Shown: in pieces, positions 26,942 to 35,938 of the stretch
Layout: each line of letters starts with the position of its first letter
Position numbering within the stretch: the first letter of the stretch is position 1
NCBI GenBank assembly: GCA_028382005.1
Contig: JAOESH010000014.1
Coordinates: 1 to 47,188 of the forward strand
Source: Pseudomonadota bacterium
GTDB taxonomy: Bacteria > Pseudomonadota > Alphaproteobacteria > Puniceispirillales > Marisalimonadaceae
Direction: 5' to 3'
Length of the DNA: 47,188 nt
The notes under the pieces: model-generated
Seen by the model: only the letters and a program-made list of their open reading frames with translations
What the model was told of the DNA's origin: nothing
The model's database searches: none
Made by a program: the position numbers and the translations under genes

Positions 26942-27766
26942 TTATAGTTTAACAATATTATCTATCTTAATCAAAGTGGATAACATATCTTTAAGATCAG
27001 ATAATTTTAACATATTCGGGCCATCGCTTGGTGCTTTGTCGGGATCTTCATGAACTTCAATAAACAAACCTGATACGCCAATAGAAACAGCTGCTCTTGA
27101 CAGAACAGGAACAAATTCACGTTGCCCCCCTGAAGTTAAACCCAAGCCTCCTGGTTGCTGAACAGAATGTGTTGCATCAAAAACAACAGGAAAACCTAAT
27201 TGAGACATTTGAGGTATAGAACGCATGTCAGACACAAGAGTATTATAACCAAATGAAGTGCCTCTTTCTGTTAACATAATTTTGTTATTTCCACTTTCTG
27301 TAACTTTTTTTACTATGTTTTCCATATCCCAAGGAGCTAAAAATTGACCTTTCTTAATGTTAATCACTTTCTGTGTCTCTGCGGCAGAAATTAATAAGTC
27401 TGTTTGACGACATAAAAAGGCAGGTATCTGAATTACATCGACAATAGAGGCTACTTCTTTACATTGATAACTTTCATGTACGTCAGTAATTACAGGAATA
27501 TTAAAAGTTTCTTTCACTAAAGATAAAATATCTAAACCTTTTTCAAGACCTAAACCTCTTGTTGATAACAAACTTGATCTATTCGCCTTATCAAAGGATG
27601 ATTTGTAGACAAAGTTAATTTTTAAACTATCACAAATTTCTTTAATCTTGCCTGCATGATCAATAGCATGATTTTTAGTTTCAATAGAACAAGGTCCAGC
27701 TATAAGAAAAAAAGGATTGTGGTTTGAAACTTCAAAGTTGGAAATTTTAATAGATTTTTGTTTCAT
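26942..27766 (-). CDS. kdsA: 3-deoxy-8-phosphooctulonate synthase (KDO-8-phosphate synthase)
   Basis: Condenses phosphoenolpyruvate and arabinose 5-phosphate to KDO-8-phosphate for lipopolysaccharide inner core, which implies a Gram-negative outer membrane with KDO. The 274-residue protein has LIAGPCSIE, YKSSFDKANRSS, ITDVHE, IPAFLCRQTDLL, MLTERGTSFGYNTLVSDMRS, VVFDATHSVQQPGG and IEVHEDPDKAPSDGPNML. The fold relies on these phosphate- and PEP-binding loops, all intact. It follows pyrG by 27 bp and precedes eno, whose reaction yields its substrate PEP. Confidence 0.97.
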   Translation of the reverse strand: MKQKSIKISNFEVSNHNPFFLIAGPCSIETKNHAIDHAGKIKEICDSLKINFVYKSSFDKANRSSLLSTRGLGLEKGLDILSLVKETFNIPVITDVHESYQCKEVASIVDVIQIPAFLCRQTDLLISAAETQKVINIKKGQFLAPWDMENIVKKVTESGNNKIMLTERGTSFGYNTLVSDMRSIPQMSQLGFPVVFDATHSVQQPGGLGLTSGGQREFVPVLSRAAVSIGVSGLFIEVHEDPDKAPSDGPNMLKLSDLKDMLSTLIKIDNIVKL

Positions 27767-27793
27767 TGTTTATTTTACCAATATAAAAAAAAA

Positions 27794-29440
27794 TTACAAC
27801 AAACGAGAGTTATTTAAAGTGGCCCCAACAAAAGAAGAAAAAATAGGATGAGGATCAAACGGTTTGGATTTTAATTCAGGATGAAATTGAACTGCAACAA
27901 ACCAAGGATGAGAAGGGATTTCTAAAATTTCTGGTAAAGACATAGATGGAGACATTCCAGAAAAAACGAGTCCGTTTTGTTCAAAATCTAAATTAAATTT
28001 GTAATTAACTTCATAACGATGTCTATGTCTTTCTGATATTATGTTTTGTTTGTAAATTGAATGTACAAGACTTCCATTCAATAGTTTACAATCATATGCC
28101 CCTAACCTCATAGTTCCACCTAAATTGGAATCTTCATTTCTTTTTTCTACGCCGATGTTTGTTTGCCATTCTGTCAAAAGGCCAATTAAAGGAAATTTTG
28201 TTTTTCCAAATTCCGAAGAAGAAGCATTTTTAAAATTTAATACGTTTCTAGCAAATTCGAGAACGGCCATTTGCATTCCAAAACAAATTCCTAAAAATGG
28301 TATATTTTTAATCCTGGCAAAATTAATTGCTTTTATTTTGCCTTCAGAACCACGATAACCAAAACCACCTGGAACTATAATTCCATTTATATCTTTGAAA
28401 ACATCATAAAGTTTTAATTTATTATTTTCTAATTGTTCAGAGTCAATCCATTTTATTGATACATTTACCTTGTTAGCAAAACCTCCATGGACAATTGATT
28501 CAATCAATGATTTGTATGCATCAACCATAGATGTGTATTTACCTACTATTCCAATGTTGACAGTACCTTCTGATAATTCTTGGATCTTATTAATATTTGT
28601 CCAGCGACTTAAATCTGGTTTATGATCTAAGTTTAAACTAAAATGTTTGCAAACTTGATGATCAAGGCCTTGTTTATGATAAGAAATGGGAACATGATAT
28701 ATAGAGGCAGCATCTAAGGCTTCTATAACAGAATCAGGCTTTAGATTACAAAAAAGAGCAATTTTAAATTTTTGTTCTTCTGGTATTTCAACTTCTGTTC
28801 TACACAACAATATGTCAGGCTGTATGCCCATTCCTTGCAACTCTTTAACCGAATGTTGAGTAGGTTTTGTTTTAAGTTCTCCAGCAGTTTTTATATATGG
28901 CAGTAATGTAACATGTAAAAAACATGTTTGTAATAGACCAAGTTCGTTTCCCAATTGCCTAATAGCTTCAATAAATGGTAGAGATTCTATATCTCCTACT
29001 GTTCCACCTATTTCGCAAAGAATAAAATCTTCATCATTAATATCAGATAGAATGAATTCTTTAATTGCATCAGTAACATGAGGTATAACTTGTATAGTAG
29101 CTCCAAGATAATCACCTTTTCTTTCTCTAGCAATTACATTTGAATATATTTTACCTGTTGTAATATTATCAGATTTTTTTGCCGGAACACCTGTAAATCT
29201 CTCATAATGACCCAAGTCTAAATCAGTTTCAGCACCATCATCAGTTACATAACATTCACCATGCTGATAAGGGCTCATTGTTCCAGGATCAACGTTTAAG
29301 TAAGGGTCTAGTTTTCTCAATTTAACCTTATATCCTCTTGCTTGAAGTACTGATCCAAGACAAGCTGATGCAAGACCTTTTCCTAATGAAGAAACAACAC
29401 CGCCAGTTATAAAAATAAACTTTACTGTTGAATTATTCAT
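27794..29440 (-). CDS. pyrG: CTP synthase
   Basis: Glutamine-dependent amination of UTP to CTP. The 548-residue protein has the synthetase domain with [17 protein letters not shown] (P-loop), [19 protein letters not shown], and [16 protein letters not shown]. It then has the class I glutamine amidotransferase domain from about 290, with nucleophile C386 in GICFGMQ and the His-Glu pair in [11 protein letters not shown]. All catalytic groups are present and length is standard. It lies between secG (19 bp upstream) and kdsA. pyrG-kdsA-eno order is ancestral in alphaproteobacteria. Confidence 0.98.
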   Translation of the reverse strand: MNNSTVKFIFITGGVVSSLGKGLASACLGSVLQARGYKVKLRKLDPYLNVDPGTMSPYQHGECYVTDDGAETDLDLGHYERFTGVPAKKSDNITTGKIYSNVIARERKGDYLGATIQVIPHVTDAIKEFILSDINDEDFILCEIGGTVGDIESLPFIEAIRQLGNELGLLQTCFLHVTLLPYIKTAGELKTKPTQHSVKELQGMGIQPDILLCRTEVEIPEEQKFKIALFCNLKPDSVIEALDAASIYHVPISYHKQGLDHQVCKHFSLNLDHKPDLSRWTNINKIQELSEGTVNIGIVGKYTSMVDAYKSLIESIVHGGFANKVNVSIKWIDSEQLENNKLKLYDVFKDINGIIVPGGFGYRGSEGKIKAINFARIKNIPFLGICFGMQMAVLEFARNVLNFKNASSSEFGKTKFPLIGLLTEWQTNIGVEKRNEDSNLGGTMRLGAYDCKLLNGSLVHSIYKQNIISERHRHRYEVNYKFNLDFEQNGLVFSGMSPSMSLPEILEIPSHPWFVAVQFHPELKSKPFDPHPIFSSFVGATLNNSRLL

Positions 29441-29459
29441 ATAACAAAAACCTGATTAC

Positions 29460-29765
29460 TTAATTATCAAGAGGAACACTAGGTATTGCAGGAACGTTTT
29501 TTTCAATTGATTTTTCGACTTCCTTTACTATTGATGAAGTATTATTAGAAGTTGACAATAAAGCTAGTAATATAGATGTTAAGAAAAAACAAGCTCCTAG
29601 AATAGCAGTCAATTTAGTCATAAAATTAGCAGTGCCTCTAGCTGTCATAAAACCACCCCCAGAACCTCCAATACCTAATCCTCCACCCTCGCTCTTCTGA
29701 AGTAAAACAGCGCAAATGATACCAAATGCTAATATTATATGAAGTGTTAATATAATTGTAATCAT
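29460..29765 (-). CDS. secG: Preprotein translocase subunit SecG
   Basis: Small inner-membrane component of the SecYEG translocon. The 101-residue protein begins with a hydrophobic span (about 2-21), followed by the family-defining loop LLQKSEGGGLGIGGSGGGFMTARGTANFMTKLT and a second span (about 50-69). The short polar tail ends in Pro- and Val-rich sequence of no recognised motif. It lies 16 bp after tpiA, the usual tpiA-secG-pyrG arrangement. Confidence 0.95.
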   Translation of the reverse strand: MITIILTLHIILAFGIICAVLLQKSEGGGLGIGGSGGGFMTARGTANFMTKLTAILGACFFLTSILLALLSTSNNTSSIVKEVEKSIEKNVPAIPSVPLDN

Positions 29766-29781
29766 GACAGACCTTAAATAT

Positions 29782-30525
29782 TTAAAAAGAAAATTTATCT
29801 AAGTGTTTAACGATTGAACTGTAAATTGCAAGAAAATCTTTTGCATTTAGACTTGCTCCTCCAATTAAAAAGCCATCAACGTTATCAACTAACAAGATGT
29901 CACATATATTAGAAGAATTAACTGATCCTCCATATAAAACCTTTATGCTCTTATTGTATTTCAAAGATATTAAATTTTTGATATGCTCATGCATTTCTTT
30001 AATTTCAATTTTACTTGGAATTTTTCCAGTACCAATAGACCAAACAGGTTCATATGCAATAATAATATTTTCAAAAGACTTTGGTAAAGATTCAATTACT
30101 TGTTTAGTTACAAAATTTAATGCAGTGCCATTCTTACGATCTTTGAAAGACTCACCGACACAAATAATTGGAATAAGGTTTGAATTTATTGCAGAGGATG
30201 CACATTTCTGAACGTGCAAGTTACTTTCTTTATTTGCATTTCGTCTTTCAGAGTGACCAAGAATAACATAATCACAACCTACATCTTTAAGAAAATTAGA
30301 AGAAACCTCACCAGTAAAAGCCCCTTTTGTTTCATAGTGACAATTTTGGGCACCAACAGATATTGGCATGTTTTTAATTAATTTTTTTAGACGACTTATA
30401 TAAACGTTAGATGGAAAAATACATGTTTTTATTTTTTCATTAAACTCGTAAGTTTTAATAATATTAGAAAATTCTTCAACACCGGAATTGTCCAAATACA
30501 TTTTCCAATTAGCCGCGATAAACAT
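29782..30525 (-). CDS. tpiA: Triose-phosphate isomerase
   Basis: Interconverts dihydroxyacetone phosphate and glyceraldehyde 3-phosphate. The 247-residue TIM barrel has K8 in AANWKMY, catalytic H91 in ILGHSERR, catalytic E159 in AYEPVWSIGTGK with the flexible loop following, and phosphate-binding YGGSVN and GFLIGGASL. AAGGTGAT lies about 8 bases before the ATG. It is the first gene of the minus-strand run to ratA and diverges from ppiD over a 101-bp AT-rich spacer in which I see no confident promoter pair. Confidence 0.97.
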   Translation of the reverse strand: MFIAANWKMYLDNSGVEEFSNIIKTYEFNEKIKTCIFPSNVYISRLKKLIKNMPISVGAQNCHYETKGAFTGEVSSNFLKDVGCDYVILGHSERRNANKESNLHVQKCASSAINSNLIPIICVGESFKDRKNGTALNFVTKQVIESLPKSFENIIIAYEPVWSIGTGKIPSKIEIKEMHEHIKNLISLKYNKSIKVLYGGSVNSSNICDILLVDNVDGFLIGGASLNAKDFLAIYSSIVKHLDKFSF

Positions 30526-30626
30526 TTAAATATCACCTTATTTAAGTTTTAAAATTAAAAGTTTATAATTTATATTAAATAGTATATTAAAATACATATT
30601 ACAATTTTTAAATCCAGGTAATAAAA

Positions 30627-32489
30627 ATGTTAAGAGCTCTTCGCAACCAAACACAATCAATATTCTTTAAAATTTTTCTAGGGTTTTTAATATGCGGCTT
30701 TGCTCTCTGGGGAGTTGGTGATTTAACTGGTGGCATAAATAAAAAACCCGTGTTGTCTGTTGAAAACCAAGAAATTAATATAGAAGAAGTAATACTAGAA
30801 TTAAATAAATTAAGGTATTCGTCACCCCAAAGACCATCATTAAAAGAAACAGTAAAAAATGGAATGCTTAGAAACGTATTAAATAAATTTGAACAAGAAA
30901 TACTTATTAACAAAGAAGCGGATTTTTTAAATTTATACGTTCCGTTAACTTTACAAACTAAAACAATTAGACAAGAAGAATCTTTTAAAAATCCACTAGG
31001 GAAATTTTCAGAAAACAAATATTTACAATCATTAAATAATGCTGGTTTAACAGAAAAAAAATATCTTGAAATGATAAAGACTGAAGCTAATTTTAAGCAA
31101 CTTTCTATGCCTTTTCAGGCAAATGATTTTTATAGTAATGATATAATTAAAAGTATAATCGACTGGCAAAATGAAGTAAGAAATATTGAATTTGAAACCT
31201 TAAATTATGTAGACAAAAATGACATAAAAGAACCATCTACAAATACTCTAAAAAATTTTTACAAAGAAAATAAATCTTTATATGCATTTCCAAAAACAAG
31301 AGACATTAAATATATTGAAATAACACCTTCTAATTTTCAAGACGAAATTAAAATCAGCAATAAACAAATCAATGATAGATACGAAATTGATAAATCTCTT
31401 TATGTAACAGAAGAAAAAAGAAGAATTTTCCAAGTCACTTCTCAAAATAAACTAAAAATTGAACAATTTAAAAAACTACTTAATAAAGGTAACAATTTTG
31501 AAATTGCTGCTAAAAAAATTTTTAATCTTACAAAACAGGATATTAATATTGGTTTAATTAGTAAATCAGAGTTACCAAATAAAAGCGCAAATACTTTATT
31601 TAGCAAAAAAGTTAATGATATAATTGGGCCAATAAAAACAGAGTTTGGTTATAATATTTACAAGATTGTTAATATTATTCCTAAAAATGAAATAAAATAT
31701 AAGGAAGCCATTAAAGATATTGAGAAAAAAATCTTAAATGAAATGTCTATTGATATATTTTATGAAAAACTTGATTTAATTGAAGATCTTATTGCTGAAG
31801 GTAATACCTTAGAAGAGATTTCTCAATCTGACGTTTTTAATAAATTGATATCTATTAAGAAACTCAATAAAATTTCTGAAGATAGTTTTTTATACTCCTA
31901 CACAAACAATAAAACTTACTTAAATAAAGGTAGGGACTTTTTAAAAAAAATTTGGAATACAAATTTAAATCAAATTAGTGACCTCATTAATATAAAGGGT
32001 GATAAATATGCTTTACTCCAAGTAGAAAAGGAAAATATAAAAGAAAATTTAAATTTTGAAAAAGTGAAAAATAAGATTTTAGATCAGTGGACTGATATTG
32101 AGATTTTGAACCAAACAAAATTAAAACTAAAAAGATCCATTTTGTCTAATAAACAAAAATTGAAATCATCTAGCATTATTAGACGAAATCAACAATATTT
32201 AAATGACATAAAGGATAATTCTTTAATTTTTAAAATTTTTGAAATTAATAATAAAGAAATAAACTTTTTAAATACTATAGACGGTGTAGTTGCTGCTAAA
32301 ATTATAAATCGTAAGGTTGACGATTATAAAATAAATAATGAAATAAATGACAAATTAAATTTATCTCTATCAAATAGCTTTTTTAACGATTTTTCAAATT
32401 ATTATGTAAATAATTTGGCAATCAAACATAAATTAGTAAGAAATTATTTAGATTTAGAAAGATTTTTATTAAACGCTGAAACACAATAG
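30627..32489 (+). CDS. ppiD: PpiD/SurA-type membrane-anchored peptidyl-prolyl isomerase
   Basis: A periplasmic folding helper anchored in the inner membrane. The 620-residue protein has a basic start (MLRALRNQTQS), one hydrophobic span at about 12-31 (FFKIFLGFLICGFALWGVGD), a SurA-like N-terminal chaperone region, and a parvulin-type rotamase domain around 245-365 ending IIGPIKTEFGYNIYKIVNI. The C-terminal 250 residues are Lys/Asn-rich and poorly conserved. The order ppiD next to tpiA is standard in alphaproteobacteria, though here they diverge. The start has AGGT 8 bases upstream. It ends 5 bp from the convergent merR gene. Confidence 0.88.
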   Translation: MLRALRNQTQSIFFKIFLGFLICGFALWGVGDLTGGINKKPVLSVENQEINIEEVILELNKLRYSSPQRPSLKETVKNGMLRNVLNKFEQEILINKEADFLNLYVPLTLQTKTIRQEESFKNPLGKFSENKYLQSLNNAGLTEKKYLEMIKTEANFKQLSMPFQANDFYSNDIIKSIIDWQNEVRNIEFETLNYVDKNDIKEPSTNTLKNFYKENKSLYAFPKTRDIKYIEITPSNFQDEIKISNKQINDRYEIDKSLYVTEEKRRIFQVTSQNKLKIEQFKKLLNKGNNFEIAAKKIFNLTKQDINIGLISKSELPNKSANTLFSKKVNDIIGPIKTEFGYNIYKIVNIIPKNEIKYKEAIKDIEKKILNEMSIDIFYEKLDLIEDLIAEGNTLEEISQSDVFNKLISIKKLNKISEDSFLYSYTNNKTYLNKGRDFLKKIWNTNLNQISDLINIKGDKYALLQVEKENIKENLNFEKVKNKILDQWTDIEILNQTKLKLKRSILSNKQKLKSSSIIRRNQQYLNDIKDNSLIFKIFEINNKEINFLNTIDGVVAAKIINRKVDDYKINNEINDKLNLSLSNSFFNDFSNYYVNNLAIKHKLVRNYLDLERFLLNAETQ

Positions 32490-32494
32490 TATAA

Positions 32495-32833
32495 TTATAA
32501 ATTTTTATTAATTAAAATTATCCCTTCTTTCAAAAAACTTAAAGTTTTATCAATGTCATTATTAATAGAATTATCTGTAGGTATAATTTTTTTTTTGTCT
32601 TGTTCGTTAATGAAATTCACAGCCCCTTTAATAGTAAACCCGTCAGTATACAATAATTTTTTTATATATAACAAAAATTTGATATCAGACGATGAATAAA
32701 ATCTCCTACCACTATTACCTTTTTTTGGATTTATAAATAAAAATTTTTTTTCCCAAAATCTTAATACATGAGAACGAACACCAATAATATCAGCAGTTTT
32801 TGATATAGTGAAATATGAATCATCTTCTTGCAT
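32495..32833 (-). CDS. MerR-family transcriptional regulator
   Basis: A 112-residue MerR-type DNA-binding protein. The winged helix occupies about residues 7-80: YFTISKTADIIGVRSHVLRFWEKKF, then the wing KKGNSGRRFYSSSDIKFL, and helices ending DGFTIKGAVNFINEQ. The short C-terminal tail has no recognisable effector domain and no cysteines, so metal sensing is unlikely. MerR genes with this SHVLRFWE signature follow ihfA across alphaproteobacteria, as here, but their target is generally unassigned. It lies 16 bp after ihfA, presumably in the plsX-fabH-ihfA transcript. Confidence 0.88.
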   Translation of the reverse strand: MQEDDSYFTISKTADIIGVRSHVLRFWEKKFLFINPKKGNSGRRFYSSSDIKFLLYIKKLLYTDGFTIKGAVNFINEQDKKKIIPTDNSINNDIDKTLSFLKEGIILINKNL

Positions 32834-32849
32834 AAATTAAACTTCAATT

Positions 32850-33134
32850 TTATTTAAATTTTGATTTTAAGACATTCGAAGAATGAAATGAAACTACATT
32901 TCTAGGGTTTATAGAAACCTCAATACCAGTTTTCGGATTTCTACCAATTCTAGAGTTTTTATGTTTTACTTTAAAAGTACCAAAAGAAGAAATTTTTACA
33001 TCTTCTCCATCCTCAAGAGCCTTTAATATAAAATTAAAAATATTTTCTATAATATCAGAAGACTCGTTCAAAGGTAGACCAACACTGTCACTAATTGCTT
33101 CCATTAAGTCATTTCTAGTCCATGTTTTTTTCAT
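32850..33134 (-). CDS. ihfA: Integration host factor subunit alpha
   Basis: DNA-bending HU/IHF-family subunit. The 94-residue protein begins MKKTWTRNDLMEAI, has GEDVKISSFGTFKVK, and carries the DNA-intercalating arm signature RIGRNPKTGIEVSINPRNVVSFHSSNVLK. The extended arm with NPKTG and the context after fabH favour IHF-alpha over HU. IHF also assists NtrC-type activators in other bacteria, but no link can be shown here. Length is slightly short of the usual 99-105 residues. Confidence 0.92.
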   Translation of the reverse strand: MKKTWTRNDLMEAISDSVGLPLNESSDIIENIFNFILKALEDGEDVKISSFGTFKVKHKNSRIGRNPKTGIEVSINPRNVVSFHSSNVLKSKFK

Positions 33135-33184
33135 ATTTTTATATTAGTTTAAATTTGATAAGATTAAAGTTTTTTTTATTTTAT

Positions 33185-34168
33185 TTAAGGCTTGCCATAT
33201 CTAACAACTGACGCTCCCCAACTCAAACCACCACCAATAGCCTGAAATCCTATGAGGTTACCATTCTTAACTTTTTGATTATTAACTGCATAATCTAGCG
33301 CTAAAGGTATTGAAGCAGCAGACGTATTACCATGATTTTTAACAGTTGAAATAACTTTTAAAGGATCTATTTTTAATTTATCAGCAACTGCAGACAAAAT
33401 TCTTTGATTTGCTTGGTGAGGTATTAACCAATCTATATGTTCTATCCTTTTATGAGCAAAGTCCAATGCTTCTTCAAATGATAAAGTTAATTTATCGACT
33501 GCGTGTTTAAAAACATCTTTACCTATCATTTCAATAGATCCCGTTTTTTGATTAGTGGAAACTCCTCCATTAGTTTTTAAAAGATCATAATAATTACCAT
33601 CAGAATAAATTACATTAGATAAAATACCCCAATCATCAAGTTTATTATTAATATTTTGTTTATTTTCTAATATTACTGCTCCCGCACCATCACCAAATAA
33701 TACTGCTGTAGATCTGTTTCCCCAGTCTAAAAGTTTAGACATAGTATCTGCACCAATAACAAGACAATTTTTATAACTATTTTCTTTCATCATAGATTTA
33801 GCTATAGATAGAGCAAAAACAAAACCAGCACAAACAGCTTGAACATCAAAAGCAACACCCTTAATTCCAATTTTTTTTTGAACAAGAGTTGCTGTTGAGG
33901 GAAAAGTATTGTCAGGTGTAGTTGTAGCTAAGATTAATAGATTTATATCTTTTTTTTCTAATGTAGAGTTTTCAATAGCTTTTAAGGCAGCATATGAAGC
34001 TAAATCTGAAGTTGTTTCTTCTTGTGATACAAAATGCCTATTTTTTATACCTGATCTTTTATAGATCCACTCATCTGAAGTATCTACAAATTTTGAAAGA
34101 TCATCGTTCGAACAATTATTAATAGGTAGATATGAACCCACGCTTGTCAAAAGTATCTTATTAGAAAT
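33185..34168 (-). CDS. fabH: 3-oxoacyl-ACP synthase III (FabH), probable AUU start
   Basis: Starts fatty acid synthesis by condensing acetyl-CoA with malonyl-ACP. The catalytic triad is seen as Cys in DVQAVCAGFVFAL, His in IPHQANQRI and Asn in KNHGNTSAAS. I place the start at ATT 34168: AAAGGAG lies exactly 8 bases upstream, and the N-terminus then aligns with known FabH proteins (catalytic Cys at 113; 112 in E. coli). The only upstream alternative, TTG at 34189, has no ribosome-binding site and would put the AAAGGAG inside the gene. If that start is used, the protein gains seven residues. Confidence 0.95.
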   Translation of the reverse strand: MSNKILLTSVGSYLPINNCSNDDLSKFVDTSDEWIYKRSGIKNRHFVSQEETTSDLASYAALKAIENSTLEKKDINLLILATTTPDNTFPSTATLVQKKIGIKGVAFDVQAVCAGFVFALSIAKSMMKENSYKNCLVIGADTMSKLLDWGNRSTAVLFGDGAGAVILENKQNINNKLDDWGILSNVIYSDGNYYDLLKTNGGVSTNQKTGSIEMIGKDVFKHAVDKLTLSFEEALDFAHKRIEHIDWLIPHQANQRILSAVADKLKIDPLKVISTVKNHGNTSAASIPLALDYAVNNQKVKNGNLIGFQAIGGGLSWGASVVRYGKP

Positions 34169-34176
34169 TTTAACTT

Positions 34177-34183
34177 CTCCTTT
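34177..34183 (-). promoter_or_regulatory. Ribosome-binding site AAAGGAG that decides the fabH start
   Basis: AAAGGAG on the minus strand is followed by the 8-base spacer AAGTTAAA and then ATT. It is one of the best Shine-Dalgarno matches in the window. No ATG, GTG or TTG lies at a workable distance downstream: the next in-frame TTG is 26 bases away. Confidence 0.7.
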
Positions 34184-34193
34184 AAACAAAAAT

Positions 34194-35213
34194 TTAAAAA
34201 TTTAAATTTGATTGACTAATTTTGTTTTTTAAATCCGAAATAAAGTTATATTGGACCATATCAACCGCTACTCCAATAGCATTTGCAAATCCAAAGGCGT
34301 CAGTTCCACCATGACTTTTAACAGCGACTCCGTTTAAACCTAAAAAGACAGCCCCATTGTATTTTCTTGGATCCATTTGAAGTCTGAAATTATTAATTGC
34401 TTTTTTAGCAAAGAAATAACCTATTTTGGAGCTTAAAGAACTCGTTAAAGCATCCTTTAAATAAGATGTAACTAGTCGGGCTGTACCTTCTGCTGTTTTT
34501 AATGAAATATTTCCACTAAAACCATCAGCAATTATTACATCAGATGCACCACTAGCTATTTTATCTCCCTCAATAAAACCCTTGTAGTTTATCTGCTCAG
34601 TTAAACAAAATAAAATTTTTGATGCCTTTTTTATGTAATCAAGACCTTTTTGCTCTTCTTCTCCTACATTTAAAAGAGATATGGTAGGATCTTTAATTCC
34701 CATCACAATTCTTGCAAAAGCTTGGCCCATAAATGCAAATTGGACAAGGTTTTTGTAGTCACATTCAATGTTAGCACCAAGGTCTAACATACAGCTTTCT
34801 CCATTGATTGTAGGAAAATAAGCTGCAATGGCAGGTCTTATTATACCTTTTATTGGCCTCAAAATTAATTTAGACATTGCCATTAAAGCGCCCGTGTTGC
34901 CAGCCGATACAACTGCATCAGCTTCTCCAGACTTAACTAATTGTATTGACATACCCATTGAAGAATTCTTACCTTTTCGTAAAGCAATACTTGGTTTATC
35001 ATTAGGCCCGATTAATTCATTAGTGTGAATAACATTAGAGCAAGCAGTCAGATTTAAACCTTCAATTAAAGGATTAAGTTTTGTTTCATCTCCAAAAAAG
35101 GTAAATCTTAAATTAGGATAACGTAACTTAGATTGAGAAGCACCATTGATTACTATATTTGGAGCATTATCACCACCCATAGCATCGAGAGATATATGAA
35201 CAGGCTTTAACAA
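34194..35213 (-). CDS. plsX: Phosphate acyltransferase PlsX
   Basis: Makes acyl-phosphate from acyl-ACP for phospholipid synthesis, at the membrane surface. The 339-residue protein has ISLDAMGGDNAPNIVINGA, KPSIALRKGKNSSMGMSIQLV, AVVSAGNTGALMA, MLDLGANIECDYKNLVQFA, VGEEEQKG, and IADGFSGNISLKTAEG. The start is TTG with GGAG five bases upstream. fabH follows after about 25 bp. In many alphaproteobacteria a yceD (DUF177) gene, sometimes with rpmF, comes just before plsX. Here the 112-bp upstream gap holds no such ORF. Confidence 0.96.
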   Translation of the reverse strand: MLKPVHISLDAMGGDNAPNIVINGASQSKLRYPNLRFTFFGDETKLNPLIEGLNLTACSNVIHTNELIGPNDKPSIALRKGKNSSMGMSIQLVKSGEADAVVSAGNTGALMAMSKLILRPIKGIIRPAIAAYFPTINGESCMLDLGANIECDYKNLVQFAFMGQAFARIVMGIKDPTISLLNVGEEEQKGLDYIKKASKILFCLTEQINYKGFIEGDKIASGASDVIIADGFSGNISLKTAEGTARLVTSYLKDALTSSLSSKIGYFFAKKAINNFRLQMDPRKYNGAVFLGLNGVAVKSHGGTDAFGFANAIGVAVDMVQYNFISDLKNKISQSNLNF

Positions 35214-35237
35214 AATAACTCCAATTAAGAAAATACA

Positions 35238-35266
35238 ATTATAAAAAAGTTATAAACTTTTAACAA
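35238..35266 (-). promoter_or_regulatory. Predicted plsX promoter with palindromic spacer
   Basis: On the minus strand TTGTTA (35266-35261), a 17-base spacer and a perfect TATAAT (35243-35238) lie about 25 bases before the plsX TTG start. The spacer is filled by the perfect palindrome AAAAGTT-TAT-AACTTTT (35261-35245), the same 7-3-7 form and GTT-N3-AAC core as at pdhA. It could be an operator, but this is inference. Confidence 0.55.
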
Positions 35267-35325
35267 TATCCCCTTATTAATGCAAATTATTAACATTTAA
35301 AATTTAATAATACAAAAACAAACAA

Positions 35326-35862
35326 TTAAATATTCGGAAATTCAAATTTGTTGAGGAGAAATTCGTCACTTTTTTTTGTATGAAATAAAATAGAGGTTTT
35401 TTTACAATAATTATTTAAAAGATCTGCCGAGTTTAAATAATTATCAACATTTCTATAGATATTTTTAATAATTTGTTTTTTTAAAGTTTTAAAATCATTT
35501 CTTTCTAAACTATCACAATATACTTTCTGACGTCCCATGTAAGATTTAACCATATTTTTAATTTTAATATGAACACCTGCATCACCAGCCCCTAACTCTC
35601 TTAAACTAAGATCAAGGTCTAAAAAAATTTTATCAAATAGAACTTGTGATAATAATTTACCTCTAGGTCCTGATTTATGAAGAAAAAAAGTTGTAATTAC
35701 TGAAAACAAAACCAAAAGATCAAACCTACCATCCAAAGTATCTGGAACTGAATAAGTTTCATAAAAAGATTTATTCCGAGATATCAAAACTATTTTTTCA
35801 TAGATACCATCAACTAAATTTTTATTTTCAGAATTACTATGTATATAAGAATTTAAAAACAT
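35326..35862 (-). CDS. Ubiquinol-cytochrome c chaperone family protein (Cbp3-like)
   Basis: A 178-residue member of the family that includes mitochondrial Cbp3/UQCC1, which helps assemble cytochrome b of the bc1 complex. The core motif runs VPDTLDGRFDLLVLFSVITTFFL, then SQVLFDKIFLDLDLSLRELGAGDAGVHIKIKNMVKSYMGRQKVY, with the LREhGxGD block well kept. No signal peptide or membrane span is seen. It lies upstream of plsX on the same strand and diverges from bamE across 76 bp, an arrangement typical of alphaproteobacteria and one of the best lineage markers in the window. Confidence 0.9.
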   Translation of the reverse strand: MFLNSYIHSNSENKNLVDGIYEKIVLISRNKSFYETYSVPDTLDGRFDLLVLFSVITTFFLHKSGPRGKLLSQVLFDKIFLDLDLSLRELGAGDAGVHIKIKNMVKSYMGRQKVYCDSLERNDFKTLKKQIIKNIYRNVDNYLNSADLLNNYCKKTSILFHTKKSDEFLLNKFEFPNI

Positions 35863-35938
35863 TTGGTATATATTTTATATTATTGTATAATTGAAATAAA
35901 TATTTATACACTAAAAAAACTATACTGGAAATAAATAT

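Noticed and set aside
30526-30626. Strong divergent promoters between tpiA and ppiD
   Set aside because: Several TATAAT-like strings exist but none pairs with a reasonable -35 at 16-18 bases, so I did not list them.
30608-31018. 136-codon open frame antisense to the start of ppiD
   Set aside because: It lies on the opposite strand of a well-supported gene with signal anchor and PPIase features, has no ribosome-binding site or recognisable motif, and its composition mirrors the ppiD codons.
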